In this document: positions 60,892 to 64,000 of the stretch, piece by piece | How the letters are laid out: each line of letters starts with the position of its first letter | Numbering within the stretch: the stretch's first letter is position 1 | NCBI RefSeq assembly: GCF_001307295.1 | Contig: NZ_CP012700.1 | Span: 499,001-563,000 of the forward strand | Direction of reading: 5' to 3' | Source: Sphingopyxis macrogoltabida | Lineage (GTDB): Bacteria > Pseudomonadota > Alphaproteobacteria > Sphingomonadales > Sphingomonadaceae | DNA length: 64,000 bases | Notes under the pieces: generated by a model | What the model was told of the DNA's origin: nothing | Databases searched by the model: none | What the model saw: the letters and a program-made list of their open reading frames with translations, nothing else | Position numbers and translations under genes: made by a program

Positions 60892-61821
60892 ATGAGTGAC
60901 GCCGGACAATTCGGGCCGTGGGTCAGCGACGAAGCGAAGGCGCGATTTGCCGCCTTTCTAGAAGAGTCGGTGACGCCGCCCAATCTCGCTGCGGCGCGGC
61001 CGTTCTTCCGCGACTACAACCAGCGCCTGCTGGACAAAGCGCAGGCGGGATATGCGGTCGATGTCGCCGAACGCACGATTGCCGGCGTCACGGGCTATGA
61101 GGTGGTCCCGGCGGGGGGCGCGGCCGATGCCCCGGTGCTGCTCTGCCTCCACGGCGGCGCCTTCATGTGGGGCGAAGGGCCGGGCGCGCTGCTCGAAGCG
61201 GTGCCGATTGCGGCGGTCGCCGGGATGCGCGTGCTCGCGGTCGATTATCGCCTCGCGCCCGAACATGTCTATCCGGCGGCGGTCGAGGACGTCGTCGCGG
61301 TTTACCGGGCGCTGATCGAAACGGTCGATCCCGCGCGGATCGGCATTTATGGCTGCTCGGCCGGCGCATTGCTGACGACGCAGGCGGTCGCGCGCTTCCT
61401 CCACGATGGCCTGCCGGGTCCCGGCGCGATCGGCCTGTTTCACGGCGCGCCGCTCCCCTTCTCGGGCGATGCGGCGCTGGCGCAGAAGCTGTTCGATCCG
61501 CGGGCGGGATCGGGCGCGGCGCCGAAAGTCGAGGAACTGCCCTATTTCCTGGGCGCGGACCTGTCCGATCCGCTCGTGCTGTCCGCCGGGCATCCTCAAT
61601 TGCTCGCGCTGTTCCCGCCGAGCCTGCTGATTTCAGCGACCCGTGATTTTGCCGCGAGCGCCGTGTCGGTCATGCATCGCCGCCTGCTCGCGGCGGGGAC
61701 CGATACAAGCTTCGTCCTGTTCGACGGGCTGTGGCACGCGCATCATATGGACGTCGACCTGCCCGAATCGGTCGAGACCTATGCGATCGTCGCGGACTTC
61801 TTCCGCAAGCGCCTCGGCTAG
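60892..61821 (+). CDS. HSL-like esterase with GCSAG nucleophile motif
   Basis: The 309-residue alpha/beta hydrolase has LLCLHGGAFMWGEGPG (HGGA instead of HGGG in the oxyanion loop), YRLAPEHVYPAAVEDVVAVY, IYGCSAGALLTTQ (nucleophile Ser about 161), SATRDFAAS with the acid, and GLWHAHHMD with the His. It is a relative of the GTSAG enzymes at 53375 and 57478. There is no signal peptide. A GAGAGGA site precedes the ATG. It diverges from the receptor operon under LacI-type operators and ends five bases from the LacI gene, tail to tail. Confidence 0.9.
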   Translation: MSDAGQFGPWVSDEAKARFAAFLEESVTPPNLAAARPFFRDYNQRLLDKAQAGYAVDVAERTIAGVTGYEVVPAGGAADAPVLLCLHGGAFMWGEGPGALLEAVPIAAVAGMRVLAVDYRLAPEHVYPAAVEDVVAVYRALIETVDPARIGIYGCSAGALLTTQAVARFLHDGLPGPGAIGLFHGAPLPFSGDAALAQKLFDPRAGSGAAPKVEELPYFLGADLSDPLVLSAGHPQLLALFPPSLLISATRDFAASAVSVMHRRLLAAGTDTSFVLFDGLWHAHHMDVDLPESVETYAIVADFFRKRLG

Positions 61822-61826
61822 GGTCC

Positions 61827-62828
61827 CTAGCGGCTCGTCTCGCGCGCGATCAGTTCGACCGGGAGCGCGTGCGCGGGGGCAGCGGTGTCGCCTTCGATCA
61901 AGGCGATGACGGCATGGGCCAGCGCGTGGCCGGCCTCGGCGCCGTCCTGACGGATCGAACTGATCGACGGGCGATGCACGCTGGCGATCGGCGCATCGTC
62001 GAAGCCGACGATCGCGACGTCGCCGGGGACGGAAAGCTTGCGTGCCGACAGGGCATCGCACGCGCCGGCAGCGATAAAATCGCTTGCAGCAAAGACCGCG
62101 TCGAACGTCGTTCCGGCATCGAGCGCGCTGCGGATCGCCTCGGCGCCGCCCTCGGCGGTGAACGGGCAGGAAAGCGCCCCGACGAGGCGCGCCTCGCTCG
62201 AGGCCAGCGCTTCGCGAAACCCTTCGAGGCGGGCGGCGATTTCGGGATGCTGGACGTCGCCGAGGAACAGCAGGCGCGTTGCGCCGCGGCCGACCAGATG
62301 CTCGGCGGCGAGCTTGCCGCCCATGCGATTGTCGCTGCCCACGACCTTGACGCTGACGCCGGGGACGGGCTCCCCCCAGACGACCATCGGCAGGTTCATG
62401 GCGGAAACCTGCGTGACGCGGTGCGCGCCCTCGCCCTGGCCGAGCATGACCGCGCCGTCGGCCCCGACCGCGCTCGACGACAGGAAATGCTCGTTGGTGG
62501 TCAGCAGGGTCGAATAGCCGGCCGGGGTCAGCGTTTCGAGCAGGCCGCCGATGATCGACAGGATCAGCGGGTCGGTGTGCGACTGGCGGCCGGGATCGAT
62601 CTGGTCGATCACGACGGCAATCGTCCGCGTTTCGCGGGTGCGCAGGCTGCGGGCCGCGACATTCATCCGGTAACCGACCTGGCCTGCGACCTGGACGATG
62701 CGTTCGCGGACTTCGGGGCGGACCAGATCGCTGCCGCGCAGGGCGCGCGACACGGTGATCTTCGAAACGCCGGCCAGCGTCGCGACCATTTCCATCGTCG
62801 GGCGTTCGCTCTTGCCTGTCCTGCTCAT
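61827..62828 (-). CDS. LacI-family transcriptional repressor
   Basis: The 333-residue protein has the LacI HTH at the N-terminus (TMEMVATLAGVSKITVSRAL), the hinge helix region VGYRMNVAARSLRT, and a periplasmic-binding-protein-like effector domain (GGLLETLTPAGYSTLLT, VAIVGFDDAPIASVHRPSIS). It most likely binds the TGACATCGATATCA palindromes at 52091, 60802, 60867 and 63804 and releases them when a sugar inducer is present. The link to these sites is inferred from proximity and from their LacI-type symmetry. Confidence 0.94.
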   Translation of the reverse strand: MSRTGKSERPTMEMVATLAGVSKITVSRALRGSDLVRPEVRERIVQVAGQVGYRMNVAARSLRTRETRTIAVVIDQIDPGRQSHTDPLILSIIGGLLETLTPAGYSTLLTTNEHFLSSSAVGADGAVMLGQGEGAHRVTQVSAMNLPMVVWGEPVPGVSVKVVGSDNRMGGKLAAEHLVGRGATRLLFLGDVQHPEIAARLEGFREALASSEARLVGALSCPFTAEGGAEAIRSALDAGTTFDAVFAASDFIAAGACDALSARKLSVPGDVAIVGFDDAPIASVHRPSISSIRQDGAEAGHALAHAVIALIEGDTAAPAHALPVELIARETSR

Positions 62829-62867
62829 GGCTGCCCGTTCCCCGAAGCCGATCCCGATCGATGGCCG

Positions 62868-63773
62868 TTATTGATTTGCGAAGTAGCGGCGGACCAGCCC
62901 TCCGATCAAGTCATTGGCTGCCGCCACTGCGGGAATTGTGATTGGCAGGAACTGGAAACCGTGCGGCAGGCCGGGCAGGCGGCGGGCCAGCGTCTCGACG
63001 CCGGCGCGAACGAGCGCCGCAGCATAATATTCGCCATCGTCGCGCAGCGGATCTTCGGATGCGGTCAGGACGATCGCGGGCGCAAGGCCGTCGAGGCGCT
63101 CGGCACGCAGCGGCGAGACGAACGGATCGGCGACCGAACCGCTGCCGAGATAAAATTCGCGGCACGCATCGAGATAGTTTTTCGACAGGCCCGGCGCCCC
63201 GACTTCGGCGAACGACGGCAAGGAAAAACTGAGGTCGGTGGCGGGATGGATCAGCAACTGGAACAGCGGCTGCGGCTTGTTTTCGGCGCGCAGGCGGAGG
63301 GTCGCGGCGGCGGTCAGATTGCCCCCTGCGCTTTCGCCGCCGAGCGCGATGCGCGCGGGATCGCAGCCGAGATCGCCGGCCGAGCGCCGCGCCCAGTCGA
63401 GCGCGGTCATCGCATCGTCGAGTCCGGCCGGGAATTTATGCTCGGGGGCGAGGCGATAATCGACACCGAGCACCGCGCAGCTGCTCGCTGCGGCAAGGTG
63501 CCGGGTCATCGCGTCGTGCGTGTCGAGGTCGCCGAACATCCAGCCGCCGCCGTGGAGGAAGACGAGCAGCGGCAGCGGCGTGTCGGACGCCGGGCGATAG
63601 AAGCGGACCGGCACCCCGTCGGCATCGAGATTTGCGACATGGTCGATGTCGGTTCCGGGCATCGCGGCCGCCATCATCGCCATATTGGCGCGCATCATCG
63701 GTATAAGCTCCGGGGTCAGCGGCGGCATTTCCTGCGGCTGTCCGGTGAAGGCGGCGATATCGGGATCGAGCAT
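62868..63773 (-). CDS. HSL-type esterase with GESAG motif
   Basis: The 301-residue product contains VFLHGGGWMFGDLDTHDAMT, YRLAPEHKFPAGLDDAMTAL, LGGESAGGNLTAA (nucleophile Ser about 149), TASEDPLRDDGE with the acid and GLPHGFQFL with the His. ATG 63773 (MLDPDIAAF) is six bases after AGAGG; the ATG six bases earlier is too close. There is no signal peptide. A perfect LacI-type operator lies 31 bases upstream of the start. It is the fourth HSL-type esterase of this locus. Confidence 0.92.
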   Translation of the reverse strand: MLDPDIAAFTGQPQEMPPLTPELIPMMRANMAMMAAAMPGTDIDHVANLDADGVPVRFYRPASDTPLPLLVFLHGGGWMFGDLDTHDAMTRHLAAASSCAVLGVDYRLAPEHKFPAGLDDAMTALDWARRSAGDLGCDPARIALGGESAGGNLTAAATLRLRAENKPQPLFQLLIHPATDLSFSLPSFAEVGAPGLSKNYLDACREFYLGSGSVADPFVSPLRAERLDGLAPAIVLTASEDPLRDDGEYYAAALVRAGVETLARRLPGLPHGFQFLPITIPAVAAANDLIGGLVRRYFANQ

Positions 63774-63803
63774 GGGCATCCTCTGATGATTGAATCGTCT
63801 TGA

Positions 63804-63817
63804 TGACATCGATATCA
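63804..63817. promoter_or_regulatory. LacI-type operator before the GESAG esterase
   Basis: TGACATCGATATCA, identical in reverse complement to 60802-60815. On the minus strand a TTGGAC hexamer about 20 bases upstream may be the -35 element. Confidence 0.78.
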
Positions 63818-63869
63818 ATAGGCAGCGCGCTTGTCCAACCGGCGTTTGGTGACGCACGGCCCAGACAAG

Positions 63870-63897
63870 AATGCGCCGGCACGATGGCCGGCGCATT
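63870..63897 (-). terminator. Hairpin terminator of the right-edge gene
   Basis: AATGCGCCGGC and GCCGGCGCATT form a perfect 11-bp stem with a 6-nt loop, 25 bases after the stop of the minus-strand gene at 63923. The minus strand continues CTTGTCT, a poor U-run. Confidence 0.7.
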
Positions 63898-63922
63898 CCC
63901 CCTTTCGGGACTTCATGAACGA

Positions 63923-64000
63923 TCAGCGTTCGGCGTTGCGGTCGCTGCGCTTGCCGCGCTCTGCCTGTGGCGCAGCGCCTTCCTGCTGCTCGGCGGTGTC
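63923..64000 (-). CDS. C-terminus of an unidentified protein, cut by the window edge
   Basis: The last 25 codons of a minus-strand frame end at TGA 63923-63925. The tail is hydrophilic, with EQQEGAAPQAERGKRSDRNAER, a disordered charged end. A strong hairpin follows in the right place for a terminator, supporting a real gene. The family cannot be told from this fragment. Confidence 0.6.
   Translation of the reverse strand, partial: DTAEQQEGAAPQAERGKRSDRNAER

Noticed and set aside
61731..63803. A 690-codon plus-strand frame over the LacI and esterase genes
   Set aside because: Composition and position show it is a reverse-frame shadow; both minus-strand genes have intact motifs and starts.
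1..64000. CRISPR arrays
   Set aside because: No regularly spaced direct repeats with unique spacers were seen; the repeats present are palindromic intergenic units.

Overview
The window is GC-rich DNA that looks like a chromosome of a sphingomonad alphaproteobacterium, most like Sphingopyxis. The reasons are the crtY-crtI-crtB carotenoid genes, an lnt-metK-trmB neighbourhood, TonB-dependent receptors paired with catabolic genes, many hormone-sensitive-lipase (HSL) type esterases, and a sphingomonad-style trb/DUF736/DUF2840 conjugation module. The genus is an inference; no rRNA is present.

Layout. (1) 1-10.1 kb: a sucrose-type catabolic locus. A GPH-family sugar symporter (cut by the left edge) and a TonB-dependent receptor diverge from two identical 14-bp LacI-type palindromes. 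They are followed by a leaderless GH68 sucrose hydrolase, a ROK fructokinase, a serine-beta-lactamase-like esterase, an HSL esterase, an acyl-CoA synthetase and an anchored SGNH hydrolase. (2) 10.26-11.65 kb: an IS110-family, IS1111-group insertion sequence with 15-bp subterminal inverted repeats. (3) 11.7-28.9 kb: a remnant integrative conjugative element with a zinc-ribbon protein, a nuclease-like protein, three DUF736 paralogues, a frameshifted DUF6499/DUF2285 gene, an excisionase-like HTH, DUF2840, TraF, a lytic transglycosylase, a DUF3363 relaxase, TraG and TrbJ-K-L-F-G-I. trbB, trbC, trbD and trbE are missing from the expected place. A tyrosine integrase closes the element beside trmB. 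(4) 29-51.9 kb: core-like chromosome with trmB, metK, lnt, crtY-crtI-LOG-crtB-pnuC-nadR-like, three acyl-CoA metabolism genes, a crcB-rluA-paiB-ATP12 operon, a MarR-type regulator and tRNA-Val. (5) 52-63.9 kb: a trehalose-type locus with an MFS importer and a secreted esterase on the plus strand. On the minus strand lies the operon TonB receptor, esterase, cytoplasmic GH37 trehalase, acyl-CoA synthetase. Two more esterases and a LacI repressor complete it. Four near-identical 14-bp palindromes lie before the four transcription units.

How the genes fit together. Loci 1 and 5 have the same architecture: outer-membrane receptor, inner-membrane importer, several esterases, a disaccharide hydrolase without signal peptide, and closely similar acyl-CoA synthetases. 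I infer that both degrade acylated disaccharides: sucrose esters in locus 1 and trehalose esters in locus 5. Deacylation would start in the periplasm, the sugar would be split in the cytoplasm, and the freed acyl chains would be activated to CoA thioesters. This is the most interesting system in the window and is a hypothesis from gene content.

Several families of short palindromic repeats lie between core genes (33.9, 34.2, 38.2 and 46.6 kb), with a 200-bp element with imperfect terminal inverted repeats at 46.35 kb. No CRISPR array and no convincing riboswitch was seen.
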